Positions 15,029-24,169 of a DNA stretch of 24,175 nucleotides are shown in pieces. How positions within the stretch are numbered: position 1 is the first letter of the stretch; each line of letters opens with the position of its first letter. The position numbers were made by a program, and so were the translations under genes. The stretch is from CAG-632 sp963626805. Its GTDB lineage: Bacteria; Bacillota; Clostridia; Lachnospirales; Lachnospiraceae. The notes beneath the pieces are model-generated. The model made no database searches. It was not told the DNA's origin and was given only the letters and a program-made list of their open reading frames with translations. The stretch covers positions 1 to 24,175 of the forward strand of contig CAVFXS010000035.1 in the NCBI GenBank assembly GCA_963626805.1, in the 5' to 3' direction.

Positions 15029-15075
15029 TAAAAATCAGGTCACTATGATAAAATTTCTTCACATAATGACCTGAT
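15029..15075 (-). terminator. Intrinsic terminator of the secreted CAP/LRR protein gene
   Basis: On the minus strand a 14-bp stem (ATCAGGTCATTATG, 15075-15062, with CATAGTGACCTGAT, 15047-15034, one G-U pair) encloses a 14-nt loop and runs directly into TTTTT. It lies 53 nt past the stop of the 1039-aa protein gene. Confidence 0.85.
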
Positions 15076-15128
15076 CCTTTAATTTTATATTCGTATATTT
15101 ATAAGTTTATTTTCTTTAGGTCTATTCT

Positions 15129-18100
15129 CTATAATCCGAAGCTCTTTACAATATTCTTAAACTCCGGGCATCCCGCGAAGCTCTTCAGAATAGTCTTACG
15201 ACTCTCACCCTTATTCAGACGGCTGACCCAGTAGTTTAATCCGGCATTATCAGCTTCCCGTCCCATAAAGGTTCGATAGAGCACTTTTACATATTCTGTA
15301 TTACTCAGATGCTTATCGGTAAACTCTTTGGCATAAATAAAGTTTTCCGCAACCTGCGTAGGAGTCATTGCTCCGCTCTGAATCTGACTGCACCAGTAAT
15401 TCAATCCTGATTCATCCCAGCTTCTTGCCAGGGCTTTATTATAGATTCTTGTTACAAACCGGGTCAGATTAAGATTCTTGTCCCGTGCCTGCTTTAATGT
15501 AATCGTGCCTCGTGTGATACCATAGGAATTACAGATATTTGTATATTCCTGTGAGGTTGCAAATCCATAATAAACATACTCTCTTGATACACCATCCTTT
15601 AACAGACCTGTCCAATATGCAAGTCCCGTCTGATCCGGTTCTCTGTCCATAAATACCTGATAAAGCATCGTAACAAACTGCTGATCTGTTGTCTTCTTAG
15701 CCTTATACTCATCGCTGAATACAAACCCAAAACCAACCTCTGCACCACTCTTCTGCTTTGAGACCAGCATATCATTCCAGTATTTTAATCCATCAGTATC
15801 CAGACTCCGTCCCAGACATTTGGTATATAACCGTGAGACAAACTGCTCTACTTTTGTAAGTTGTTTTGCTCCGACATTCACCTTTGCTGAATAGTATTTC
15901 AGCCTCGCTTTAATCGTTGCTGTACCATCTTTTTTTGCAATTACTTTTCCTGAAGATACTGTCATTATATTCTGATCTGAGCTACTCCATGTAACACAGG
16001 AATTATCTAACACTGCATACCAGTAGTCTGAGCCGGCATTCTTTAGCAATACTTTTACTTTGGTCGTCTGCCCTTTGGAAAGTGCCGTTGTCTCCGGATC
16101 CAGTTTCATACTATAAGAATATTCTTTTGATTCGCCAAATGAGAAATTCATATCTGCACCGGTACTTGCATCTGAAAATGTACTGTCAGCAATCTGAATA
16201 GTCTGTTTCTTTGATATATCTGTCGGCTTATTACAATTGCTATTATCAGATCCCGTTCCAAAACATTGCACCCAATAATAAGTTCCATTATGATAAAAGC
16301 AACCAATTCCGATATTGGAAACATTTTTTGACAAGATATTATCCCGGTGTCCCTGTGAATTCATCCAGCTATCCATAACTGCTGCCGCACTGGTCTGACC
16401 AGCAGCAATATTTTCCGCAGCCATATCCATATTCAATTCAAAGCAAATGGAACTGTCCGGTCTGGTATGTGAGAAACAGACTGCAGTCTCTCCCGCTCGT
16501 GTCATTGCTGTTTCCAACAATTCCTGGTTCATATATAACTTATCCAGACCGTTTTTCACACGTTCCTGGTTTACCAGGTCCAGTACTTCATAAGCCTTTG
16601 AATAATAATATTTACCACTGACGCTGACCATATCCAACTGACGGTATCCATGCTTTCCGAATGGTTTCATATTCGGATTCAGGCAGTTAATTGTTACTGA
16701 GCTCTCAAATGCCCACGGATGAACATAAGTCGTTGTTTTTGGCAGTGTAACTGCTTCCAATTTATGACACCCCAAAAAAGAGGCTCTTAAAAAGCTCGTC
16801 ACTTTTCCTGTAATGTTTATGTTCTGAAGCTGATAGCAATTCAAAAAGGTCTGAAACGGAATATAGTCCAGTGTTCCCTGAAATGTAACTGTCTCTAAGG
16901 TTCCACATTCGCCAAATGCACCATTGCCGATCTTCTTAACGCTGGTCGGAAGTGTAACCGTCTTAAGACTGCTACAATATGCAAATGTCCTTGCATCTAA
17001 TTCCTGAATGCCGCCAAAATTAATCGTCTTAAGATTGCTACATGATTCAAACATTTCATATGAAGTTACCTTTAAGCCTTTTCCAAATGTAACAGTCTCA
17101 ACATTGCTGCCATAAAATGTAAAGTCCCCTGCCTCTTTAATTGTATCCGGAATGGTAACTGATTTCAATCCGCTCTGCTGAAATGCACTTTCACCCAAAG
17201 TCGTTACTGTGGAAGAAAATACGATTTTCTGAAGATTGGAGGCACGTGCAAACGCCAAAGTTTCGATTTTCTTCACGCCGGACGGAATCAAGAAACTGCT
17301 TTCAGTCGAACCGGCTGGATATGCATACAGGGTTTCACATCCATCTGTATAAAGAACTCCATTTATCGATTTAAATATAGTATTCCCATTTTCAACCGTA
17401 AATGCCTCTGTCTGCATTCCGAAAAAAGCCCGTTTTGATATACTGGTTACCTTTTTACCAATCTGAAACTCAGACACAGCTATATTCTGGAATGCATAAT
17501 CTTCTATCGTTGTTACACCTGGCATTGTCACGACCTGAAGTCCTCTGCAATTGGCAAAGCAGGCATATGGAATGGTTGTAACTTTAGAAGGTAGCACTAT
17601 ACTCCCCAATTCTGCACACTCCGCAAATGCAATTCGTCCAATAGTCTGTACACTCTGTGGTATCGTAACTAACTGCAAATCTGCGCATTTATAGAATGCA
17701 TATGGTGAAATCGTTGTTACTCCGTTCTGAATCACAACCTTTGTAATACTGCCTACAAAATCTTCCCATGGGCGATTATTACTGCCATATTCTGTCATGG
17801 TGCCGGTTCCTTTAATTGTTAAAGTACCATTTGAAAAACTCCATGTCAGATTTTCACCACATATACCATCTCCTGTTTTCGGATATTCATCAACTGTCGC
17901 TTCCTCCTCGCTTGCTTTCTCTGCTGCTTCGGTCACTTCCTCTCTCAGACTTTCCACAGAGGTTGGTGCTGTCTCTTCTACTTGATAGCCTTGTGCTGCT
18001 TCCGGCATACCTTCTGCCGATAGATTTGCCGTTGCTTCACCATTTGAATCTGTATATGCATCCGCTAACTCTTCTGAATCAGATGTTCCAAGATCAGTCC

Positions 18101-18248
18101 AGGCCGCTTCCCCTATTGCCTCCTGTTCATCAGAAATGATCTCTTCTGCACATACCGCTATTTTGTCATTCATGCCCAGTACTGTTGTCAATATCAATGT
18201 TACGCTTAATATTGTTGCCGCCACCTGTTTTGTGCACCGTTTTCCCAT
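15129..18248 (-). CDS. Secreted multidomain protein: BspA-type leucine-rich repeats, CAP domain, Ig-like domain, four DUF4214-type repeats
   Basis: The 1039-aa protein starts with a signal peptide (MGKRCTKQVAATILSVTLIL and a probable cut after the CAEE region near residue 34) and an acidic low-complexity linker (about 36-122). Then come tandem BspA/LRR_5 repeats (about 130-525; phrases such as AFYKCADLQLVTIP, AFGECGTLETVTF). A CAP/SCP-like domain (about 549-664) has the conserved H594 (SHTRP), E612 (AENIAAG) and H634 (GHRDNIL). A bacterial Ig-like domain (about 715-792) follows, and last four copies of an FV-x-x-LY/IY...R-x-x-D-x-x-GL-x-YW repeat (DUF4214-like, from about 803, 858, 931 and 986). 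No LPXTG anchor or membrane tail is visible, so release or non-covalent attachment is expected. The start is set by AGGAGG eight bases upstream. It has its own promoter and terminator. Function is unknown; surface interaction is the likely role. Confidence 0.9.
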   Translation of the reverse strand: MGKRCTKQVAATILSVTLILTTVLGMNDKIAVCAEEIISDEQEAIGEAAWTDLGTSDSEELADAYTDSNGEATANLSAEGMPEAAQGYQVEETAPTSVESLREEVTEAAEKASEEEATVDEYPKTGDGICGENLTWSFSNGTLTIKGTGTMTEYGSNNRPWEDFVGSITKVVIQNGVTTISPYAFYKCADLQLVTIPQSVQTIGRIAFAECAELGSIVLPSKVTTIPYACFANCRGLQVVTMPGVTTIEDYAFQNIAVSEFQIGKKVTSISKRAFFGMQTEAFTVENGNTIFKSINGVLYTDGCETLYAYPAGSTESSFLIPSGVKKIETLAFARASNLQKIVFSSTVTTLGESAFQQSGLKSVTIPDTIKEAGDFTFYGSNVETVTFGKGLKVTSYEMFESCSNLKTINFGGIQELDARTFAYCSSLKTVTLPTSVKKIGNGAFGECGTLETVTFQGTLDYIPFQTFLNCYQLQNINITGKVTSFLRASFLGCHKLEAVTLPKTTTYVHPWAFESSVTINCLNPNMKPFGKHGYRQLDMVSVSGKYYYSKAYEVLDLVNQERVKNGLDKLYMNQELLETAMTRAGETAVCFSHTRPDSSICFELNMDMAAENIAAGQTSAAAVMDSWMNSQGHRDNILSKNVSNIGIGCFYHNGTYYWVQCFGTGSDNSNCNKPTDISKKQTIQIADSTFSDASTGADMNFSFGESKEYSYSMKLDPETTALSKGQTTKVKVLLKNAGSDYWYAVLDNSCVTWSSSDQNIMTVSSGKVIAKKDGTATIKARLKYYSAKVNVGAKQLTKVEQFVSRLYTKCLGRSLDTDGLKYWNDMLVSKQKSGAEVGFGFVFSDEYKAKKTTDQQFVTMLYQVFMDREPDQTGLAYWTGLLKDGVSREYVYYGFATSQEYTNICNSYGITRGTITLKQARDKNLNLTRFVTRIYNKALARSWDESGLNYWCSQIQSGAMTPTQVAENFIYAKEFTDKHLSNTEYVKVLYRTFMGREADNAGLNYWVSRLNKGESRKTILKSFAGCPEFKNIVKSFGL

Positions 18249-18304
18249 ATTCCTCTCCTCCTGTTGTATCATGATCTATACTTTCTCTTTAAGGTCTTAC
18301 AAAA

Positions 18305-18333
18305 ATAATATTACTTTTTCCTCCATATTTCAA
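18305..18333 (-). promoter_or_regulatory. Sigma-A-type promoter for the secreted CAP/LRR protein
   Basis: The minus strand carries TTGAAA (18333-18328), a 17-nt spacer and TATTAT (18310-18305). The predicted start near 18298 gives a leader of about 50 nt before the start codon. Sequence around it is clearly AT-rich. Confidence 0.7.
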
Positions 18334-18387
18334 ACCTTTTATCATAAAAAAGCTAATTAAAAACCTTTGTTAATATACTGTCATTGA

Positions 18388-18437
18388 ATAAAAAACAGCA
18401 TCCAAACCTGCTTGTTCACGAGCGTTCAGATGCTGTT
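18388..18437 (-). terminator. Intrinsic terminator after hom
   Basis: On the minus strand AACAGCATC (18437-18429) pairs with GATGCTGTT (18402-18394); the 26-nt interior can form a further GCT/AGC pairing. A T-run continues to about 18390. It lies 28 nt past the hom stop. Confidence 0.8.
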
Positions 18438-18465
18438 ATACTCATTCATATTTTTATATTTATTA

Positions 18466-19689
18466 CTAAACCCCTACTCGCACTACATTCAGAACACCAT
18501 TAAATTTCCGAATCGCTTCTTTGAACCTTCCTTCTTCCATCTCAGGCGTAACAAATGCAGTCTCATTCTCTACGCCCAGTGCCTTGATATATAACACATC
18601 CCCAAATGCTTCTTTTACATCCTCCATATCTACATCATCAATATCTGCGGACTGGATTCGTACCAGGAACTTATGCTTCCATTCATTAAAATCACCCAGT
18701 TCTAATTTACCAGGCTCCCAGATCTGCATAATGTTTTTTCCCATATGCTTTACTTCGTCTACAACATCGGATACAACTGCACTGGCAGTTGGAAGCTTTC
18801 CTGCACCTCTTCCGTAGAACATAGCATCATCCAGCATATTTCCATGCACAAATATCGCATTAAATACACCATCTACATGATACAATGGATGCTTCTCACT
18901 CACGATCATCGGAGCAACCATAACATATGCCTTACCGTCCTTACGCTGATAAATTCCCAGTAACTTAATGGAACCCTTCAGGGCTTTTGCATATAAGAAA
19001 TCCTTCTCGGTAATCTTTGTAATACCTTCGGTATGAACATCTTCATAATCCACCTGCTGACCACATACCAGTGAAGTCAGAATTGCAATCTTCCGGCATG
19101 CATCATAGCCTTCAATATCTGCTTCCGGATTTCGCTCCGCATATCCCTTCTCCTGTGCCTCCCGCAGCACATCGGCAAATGCTGCACCTTCATCCCGCAT
19201 CTTGGTCAAAATATAGTTCGTCGTACCATTCAGGATACCAGCAACCTCGGTGATATCATCGCAGGTCAGAGAACTGGTCAGCGGACGAATGATCGGTATA
19301 CCACCGCCAACACTCGCCTCATACAGGAAATTCACATTATTCTCTTTGGCAATCTGAATCAGCTCTGCGCCGTACTTTGCCACCATTTCCTTATTGGAGG
19401 TACATACGCTTTTTCCATTCTCCAGTGCCTGTTTTACAAATGTATGAGCCGGCTCCACACCGCCCATAACTTCAACAACCACTTTTACGTCCTCATCACT
19501 CAGGATCGTATCATAATCATGTACTAAGATTTTCTGGATCGGATCTCCTTCAAATTCACGCAGGTCTAACACATACTTAATGTTTACTTCCTGACCGGCA
19601 CGCTTATTTACGATTTCCTGATTTGTCTGAATTACTTCTACGACTCCGGAACCAACTGTACCATATCCTAATACCGCAATATTCACCAT
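18466..19689 (-). CDS. hom: Homoserine dehydrogenase
   Basis: Hom reduces aspartate semialdehyde to homoserine with NAD(P)H, the branch leading to threonine and methionine. The 407-aa protein has the N-terminal nucleotide-binding loop GYGTVGSG (8-15), CTSNKEMVAKYG, the substrate-domain phrase FLYEASVGGGIPIIRPL, LNGTTNYILTKM, and EGYDACRKIAIL carrying the conserved D and K. The last 75 residues (from about FNEWKHKFLVRI) look like a compact ACT-type regulatory domain, which suggests threonine feedback. GAAGGAG precedes the start. It lies 50 nt after cheW with only a weak 5-bp hairpin between, so it may be partly read from the upstream genes; the terminator after it is strong. Confidence 0.95.
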   Translation of the reverse strand: MVNIAVLGYGTVGSGVVEVIQTNQEIVNKRAGQEVNIKYVLDLREFEGDPIQKILVHDYDTILSDEDVKVVVEVMGGVEPAHTFVKQALENGKSVCTSNKEMVAKYGAELIQIAKENNVNFLYEASVGGGIPIIRPLTSSLTCDDITEVAGILNGTTNYILTKMRDEGAAFADVLREAQEKGYAERNPEADIEGYDACRKIAILTSLVCGQQVDYEDVHTEGITKITEKDFLYAKALKGSIKLLGIYQRKDGKAYVMVAPMIVSEKHPLYHVDGVFNAIFVHGNMLDDAMFYGRGAGKLPTASAVVSDVVDEVKHMGKNIMQIWEPGKLELGDFNEWKHKFLVRIQSADIDDVDMEDVKEAFGDVLYIKALGVENETAFVTPEMEEGRFKEAIRKFNGVLNVVRVGV

Positions 19690-19739
19690 TTCCTGTTTCT
19701 CCTTCTTGTCTTTGTTAAGGCACCTTGTTGTGCCGGGGT

Positions 19740-20204
19740 TTACTCATGTTCTTTCATCAATTGTTCAATGTCAGCCCATTCACTTTCTGACATAATATTT
19801 GTGATTGAAATCTCTACCACGATCTGATCCCGGATATTTAAAATACCGCCGATATAACCGGTAGCTTCACTCCGGATCACAAGTGGGATCTCTCTTCGGT
19901 TCTCGTCCTCAATCGTCTCAATTCCAATCACCTGATCTACTTCAAATGCAAGCTGTACTCTGCCTGCCATTGCAATCAGAAGCTGGGTATCTCTGGTTCT
20001 CGCGATCTCATCCATATGAAATCTTGACCGGAGACTGTATACCGGAATGATTTCGCCTCGAAGATTGATCATTCCCTTTACGTTTTCCGGTGCATCCGGA
20101 AGCGGGATGATCGAATACTGCTCTTCGATTGCTTTTACGTATGCAATATTCATACTGTACTTCTCATTTCCTAATCGGAATACTACATGCTTTTCTTCAC
20201 TCAT
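19740..20204 (-). CDS. cheW: Chemotaxis coupling protein CheW
   Basis: CheW links methyl-accepting receptors to the kinase CheA. The 154-aa protein is a single CheW/SH3-like domain: VVFRLGNEKYSMNIAYVKAI at the start, IPLPDAPENVKGMINLRGEIIPVYSL in the middle (given in parts: KGMINLRGEIIPV), and GYIGGILNIRDQIVVEI near the end. The start at 20204 with AGGAG seven bases upstream is preferred to an ATG 63 nt further up that lies in the intergenic gap and prfB end. No other chemotaxis gene is in the window; it sits 26 nt after prfB and is probably co-transcribed with it. Confidence 0.93.
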   Translation of the reverse strand: MSEEKHVVFRLGNEKYSMNIAYVKAIEEQYSIIPLPDAPENVKGMINLRGEIIPVYSLRSRFHMDEIARTRDTQLLIAMAGRVQLAFEVDQVIGIETIEDENRREIPLVIRSEATGYIGGILNIRDQIVVEISITNIMSESEWADIEQLMKEHE

Positions 20205-20230
20205 ACCATCACTCCTGTTCCCCTGTTTCT

Positions 20231-21356
20231 TTAATCCTGTACGGCATCTCGATTCGTATTGGTCCATTTCAGATATGCATTTATAAACAGATCAATATCT
20301 CCATCCATAACCGCATTTGCGTTTGACGACTCCGCATTCGTCCGGTGATCCTTCACCATCGTATATGGCTGCATAACATAAGAGCGAATCTGACTGCCCC
20401 ATGTATTATCAAGCACTTCTCCACGAATATCGGAAATCTTCTCCAGATTCTCCTGCTGCTTGATCATATATAACTTCGCTTTCAGCATCTTCATGGCACG
20501 ATCCTTGTTGCTGTGCTGTGACCGTTCATTCTGACACTGCACCACAATTCCAGTCGGAATATGCGTAATTCGGACTGCAGAAGATGTCTTATTAATATGC
20601 TGACCACCCGCACCACTCGACCGATACGTATCAATCCGCAGATCATCCTCATTAATCTCCACTTCCAGATCTTCTTCAATATCCGGCATAACATCACAGG
20701 AGGCAAATGAAGTCTGTCGCTTACCTGCTGCATTAAACGGTGATATCCGCACCAGACGGTGAACACCTTTCTCTGATTTCAAATATCCAAATGCATTCTC
20801 ACCGTTCACCTGAAAGGTAACGGATTTAATTCCGGCTTCTTCTCCATCCAGATAATCAAGAACCTCTACCTGAAAGCCTTTCTTCTCTGCCCAGCGGGTA
20901 TACATCCGATATAACATGCTCACCCAGTCACAGGCCTCTGTACCGCCGGTTCCGGCATGCAACGTCACAACCGCATTCTCCCGGTCAAACTCACCGGACA
21001 ATAATGTCCGTATCCGTAATGCATCAAAATCTGTTATAAATTTCCGAAGCATCTCCTGAATCTCCGGTACAAGCTCCGGCTCATTCTCCTCTTCCGCCAT
21101 CTGGATCATGGTATCAATATCTTCGTATTCCTGCTCCAATGCTTCAAAATTCTCTACTGTATCCTTCAGCACCTTCACCTTTTTCATGGTCTCCTGAGAC
21201 TTCTCAACATCCTCCCAGAAACCCGGTTCCTGCATCAGATAATCGTACTTTTCCAACTCATCCTTCAGATATGGGATGTCAAAGTGAATCCCTTACTTCC
21301 GCCAGTGGTGTACGATAGTTCTTCAGTTCAAACCGAACCTGATCTAACTCGATCAC
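20231..21356 (-). CDS. prfB: Peptide chain release factor 2, with programmed +1 frameshift
   Basis: RF2 ends translation at UGA and UAA codons. The gene is in two frames: 25 codons from GTG at 21356 (VIELDQVRFELKNYRTPLAE after the start) to CTT, then after a +1 shift 349 codons, giving 374 aa. The second frame includes the anticodon-like SPF tripeptide (RISPFNAAG) and the catalytic GGQ loop (SSGAGGQHINKT). The GTG start has AGGTGA five bases upstream; another in-frame GTG is nine bases earlier. The gene begins 43 nt after secA and is followed by cheW. Production is autoregulated at the internal UGA, as described for RF2 in many bacteria. Confidence 0.96.
21278..21291 (-). promoter_or_regulatory. 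RF2 programmed frameshift site (CTT TGA C)
   Basis: On the minus strand the zero frame ends CTT TGA (CTT at 21284-21282, TGA at 21281-21279) followed by C, and the long RF2 frame resumes at GAC (21280-21278). AGGG lies upstream in exactly the position it has in the Escherichia coli signal: AGGGATTCACTTTGA here against AGGGGGTATCTTTGA there, although the SD-like core is shorter. Confidence 0.93.
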
Positions 21357-21399
21357 TACTCTCACCTACTTTATTATTCTGATTTTAATCGCCATTCCA

Positions 21400-23973
21400 T
21401 CATTTACCGCGTCCGCAGCACTGCTTATACTTCAGTCCGGAACCGCATGGACATGGATCATTTCTTCCGATCTTAGCTTCTTTTCTCCGGATTGGTCCCT
21501 TAGCTACCGTATCATCCTTATTAGTTCCGGTTGCCTTTGCTACCTGCTCACGTTCAATCTTCTGCTCAACACGTACATGTAACAGCAGTCTGGTCGTATC
21601 CTGCTTAATCGCCTTTGTCATTTCCTGGAACATATCATAACCGGCATACTTATATTCAATAACCGGATCCTTCTGTCCATATGCCTGCAGACCGATGCTC
21701 TGTCTGAGCTGTGACATATCATCAATATGATCCATCCACTTGCGGTCAATTACCTTTAATAAGATAACCCGCTCTAATTCTCGGATCTGCTCCTCCTGCT
21801 GGAACTCGCTTTCCTTCTCTTCATACAGCTTCGCTGTAATCTCCTTCAGGCGCTGCTTTAACTTCTTCACATCGCCGGTTGACCTCTCTTCCTCTGTCAG
21901 CTCTATCGGTTCCATCGGAACGATCGGAATCAGAAGTTCATTTAATGCACGGATATCCCATTCCGCTACATCCGTTCCGTTCATGATCGTCTGATCCACG
22001 CAGGAATCCACGGTATCCATCATCATGTTAAACACAACATCACGCATGTTTTCTCCATTTAATACACGCCGACGCTCTGCATAAATGATCTCACGCTGCT
22101 CATTATTAACTTCATCATATTTCATCAGATTACGACGAATACCAAAGTTATTATTCTCAATCTTCTTCTGTGCCCGCTCTACAGCCTTGGTAAGCATCTT
22201 ATGATGAATCTCTTCCCCTTCCGGTACATTTAACTGATCCATCATTGTCATGATCCGCTCGGAACCGAATAACCGCATCAGATCATCCTCCATAGACAAA
22301 TAGAACTTGGATTCACCAATATCACCCTGTCGACCGGCACGTCCACGAAGCTGATTATCAATACGTCTGGACTCATGACGTTCTGTACCGATGATCTTTA
22401 ATCCACCCAGCTCCAGAACACCCTCGCCAAGCTTAATATCGGTACCACGACCTGCCATGTTCGTTGCAATGGTAACAGCCTTTTTCTGTCCGGCATCTGC
22501 AACGATCTCTGCCTCCATTTCATGGAACTTCGCATTCAATACTTTATGCGGAATACCCTGCTTTACCAGCATACGGCTCAGCTCTTCCGATCCTTCAATG
22601 CTAACGGTACCAACCAGTACTGGCTGTCCCTTCTCATAAGACTCCTTCACAGACTCTACGACTGCATTCAGCTTCTCACGCTTGGTCCGGAACATTGCAT
22701 CATCATGATCCACTCTTCGAATCGGTAAATTCGTCGGAATCACAATAACATCCATACCGTAAATCTCACGGAACTCTGTTTCCTCTGTCTGTGCTGTACC
22801 GGTCATACCGGCTTTTTTCGCATATTTATTAAAGAAGTTCTGGAACGTGATCGTAGCAAGTGTCTTACTCTCACGCTTAACCTTAACATTCTCCTTTGCC
22901 TCAATCGCCTGATGAAGACCATCCGAATACCGACGACCCGGCATAATACGTCCGGTAAATTCATCAACGATCAAAACCTCGTCATCCTTTACAACATAAT
23001 CCTTATCCCGGAACATCAGATAATGTGCCTTTAATGCCAGAATCATATTATGCTGGATATCCAGGTTCTCTGCATCTGCCAGGTTATCAATGTGGAAGAA
23101 CTTCTCGACTTCCTTTACACCCTGTGCAGTCAGCATAACGATCTTATCTTTCTCATTGACCAGGAAATCTCCATCCTCTTCAATATCGGTTCCCATCAGG
23201 GCATCCATCTTGGTGATCTCACCGTCGGAACTACCCTTCTGCATCCGGCGTGCCAGATAATCACACATCCGGTATAAATCTGTAGACTTTCCACTCTGTC
23301 CGGAAATGATCAACGGAGTTCTCGCCTCATCGATCAATACGGAGTCCACCTCATCGACGATTGCATAATGCAGATCTCTCTGAACCAGCTGTTCCTTATA
23401 GATAACCATATTATCACGAAGATAATCAAATCCTAATTCATTATTTGTGATATATGTAATATCACAGTTATATGCTTCCCGCCGTTCATCATTGGTTGAA
23501 CTGTTCAGGATCACTCCGACCTTAAGTCCCAGGAACTCATGTACCTGACCCATCCACTCGGCATCACGCTTTGCCAGATAGTCATTTACCGTTACAATAT
23601 GAACACCCTTGCCTTCCAGTGCATTCAAATATGCCGGAAGTGTAGATACCAATGTCTTACCTTCACCGGTTCTCATCTCTGCAATACGTCCCTGATGCAG
23701 GACGATACCACCGATCAGCTGTACCCGGTAATGCTTCATCTTCAGGACACGATATGCTGCTTCTCTCACGGTAGCAAATGCTTCTACTAACAGATCATCC
23801 AGCGTTTCCCCCTTCGCCAGTCTCGCCTTAAACTCATCTGTCTTGCCTCTCAGTTCTTCATCCCTTAAGGCTGCCATCGTAGAATCCAGTGCTTCAATCT
23901 TGTCTACCAAAGGATAAATTCTCTTTAATTCCTTCTCACTATGTGTCCCAAACACTTTTTCTATAATACTCAT
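21400..23973 (-). CDS. secA: Preprotein translocase ATPase SecA
   Basis: SecA binds preproteins and drives them through SecYEG using ATP. The 857-aa protein has Walker A RTGEGKT (101-107), the DEVD Walker B (207-210, IVDEVDSVLIDEARTPLI in parts), the preprotein-crosslinking and second nucleotide domains (TNMAGRGTDIKLGEG, GRAGRQGD), the helical scaffold (KVIDRKWMDHIDDM), and a C-terminal SEC-C zinc motif (DPCPCGSGLKYKQCC) that contacts SecB or ribosomes in the family. Length is normal for a Firmicutes SecA. It has a promoter at 24057-24085 and is followed by prfB after 43 nt without a terminator. The secreted 1039-aa protein in this window would be a substrate. Confidence 0.98.
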   Translation of the reverse strand: MSIIEKVFGTHSEKELKRIYPLVDKIEALDSTMAALRDEELRGKTDEFKARLAKGETLDDLLVEAFATVREAAYRVLKMKHYRVQLIGGIVLHQGRIAEMRTGEGKTLVSTLPAYLNALEGKGVHIVTVNDYLAKRDAEWMGQVHEFLGLKVGVILNSSTNDERREAYNCDITYITNNELGFDYLRDNMVIYKEQLVQRDLHYAIVDEVDSVLIDEARTPLIISGQSGKSTDLYRMCDYLARRMQKGSSDGEITKMDALMGTDIEEDGDFLVNEKDKIVMLTAQGVKEVEKFFHIDNLADAENLDIQHNMILALKAHYLMFRDKDYVVKDDEVLIVDEFTGRIMPGRRYSDGLHQAIEAKENVKVKRESKTLATITFQNFFNKYAKKAGMTGTAQTEETEFREIYGMDVIVIPTNLPIRRVDHDDAMFRTKREKLNAVVESVKESYEKGQPVLVGTVSIEGSEELSRMLVKQGIPHKVLNAKFHEMEAEIVADAGQKKAVTIATNMAGRGTDIKLGEGVLELGGLKIIGTERHESRRIDNQLRGRAGRQGDIGESKFYLSMEDDLMRLFGSERIMTMMDQLNVPEGEEIHHKMLTKAVERAQKKIENNNFGIRRNLMKYDEVNNEQREIIYAERRRVLNGENMRDVVFNMMMDTVDSCVDQTIMNGTDVAEWDIRALNELLIPIVPMEPIELTEEERSTGDVKKLKQRLKEITAKLYEEKESEFQQEEQIRELERVILLKVIDRKWMDHIDDMSQLRQSIGLQAYGQKDPVIEYKYAGYDMFQEMTKAIKQDTTRLLLHVRVEQKIEREQVAKATGTNKDDTVAKGPIRRKEAKIGRNDPCPCGSGLKYKQCCGRGK

Positions 23974-24050
23974 TCCTACAACTCCTATACTTAGTTTTTC
24001 GGTCTCTCTCCTGATCCATCACAAAACCAAATGAATGGTTCTTTACAATC

Positions 24051-24085
24051 TGTTACATTGTAACACTATTGATTCTTTCGTGCAA
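24051..24085 (-). promoter_or_regulatory. secA promoter overlapping a 15-nt palindrome
   Basis: The minus strand has TTGCAC (24085-24080), a 17-nt spacer and TACAAT (24062-24057). The -10 lies inside TGTTACATTGTAACA (24051-24065, plus strand), a perfect 7-bp inverted repeat around one central base, the usual form of a repressor operator. The predicted start near 24050 leaves a leader of about 77 nt before secA, with AGGAG close to the start codon. Confidence 0.65.
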
Positions 24086-24120
24086 GAAAAAAAGCAGTTC
24101 CCGTTTCAGACGGGAACTGC
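24086..24120 (-). terminator. Intrinsic terminator of the gene upstream of secA
   Basis: On the minus strand GCAGTTCCCGT (24120-24110) pairs perfectly with ACGGGAACTGC (24104-24094) around a 5-nt loop and runs into seven Ts. It ends transcription arriving from outside the window; in related genomes the gene there is often hpf, but this cannot be seen here. Confidence 0.9.
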
Positions 24121-24133
24121 CCAGACTGTAGAC

Positions 24134-24169
24134 AAAGTGGCACTAGGATACAAATCCTAGTGCCACTTT
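24134..24169. terminator. Second strong hairpin, possible bidirectional terminator
   Basis: AAAGTGGCACTAGGAT (24134-24149) and ATCCTAGTGCCACTTT (24154-24169) form a perfect 16-bp stem with a 4-nt loop. T-runs on both sides are short (three to four), so it is a weak terminator by itself in either direction, but it lies only 13 nt before the stronger one. Confidence 0.55.

Noticed and set aside
17858..17883. LPXTG-like YPKTGD in the secreted protein
   Set aside because: It is near residue 122 of 1039 with no following membrane segment or basic tail, so it is not a sortase signal.
19719..19734. Hairpin GGCAC/GTGCC between cheW and hom
   Set aside because: Only five base pairs and no T-run, so not a credible terminator.
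139..24000. Open frames of 60-190 codons on the plus strand
   Set aside because: All are antisense or out-of-frame shadows of minus-strand genes; none has a recognisable domain or consistent SD.
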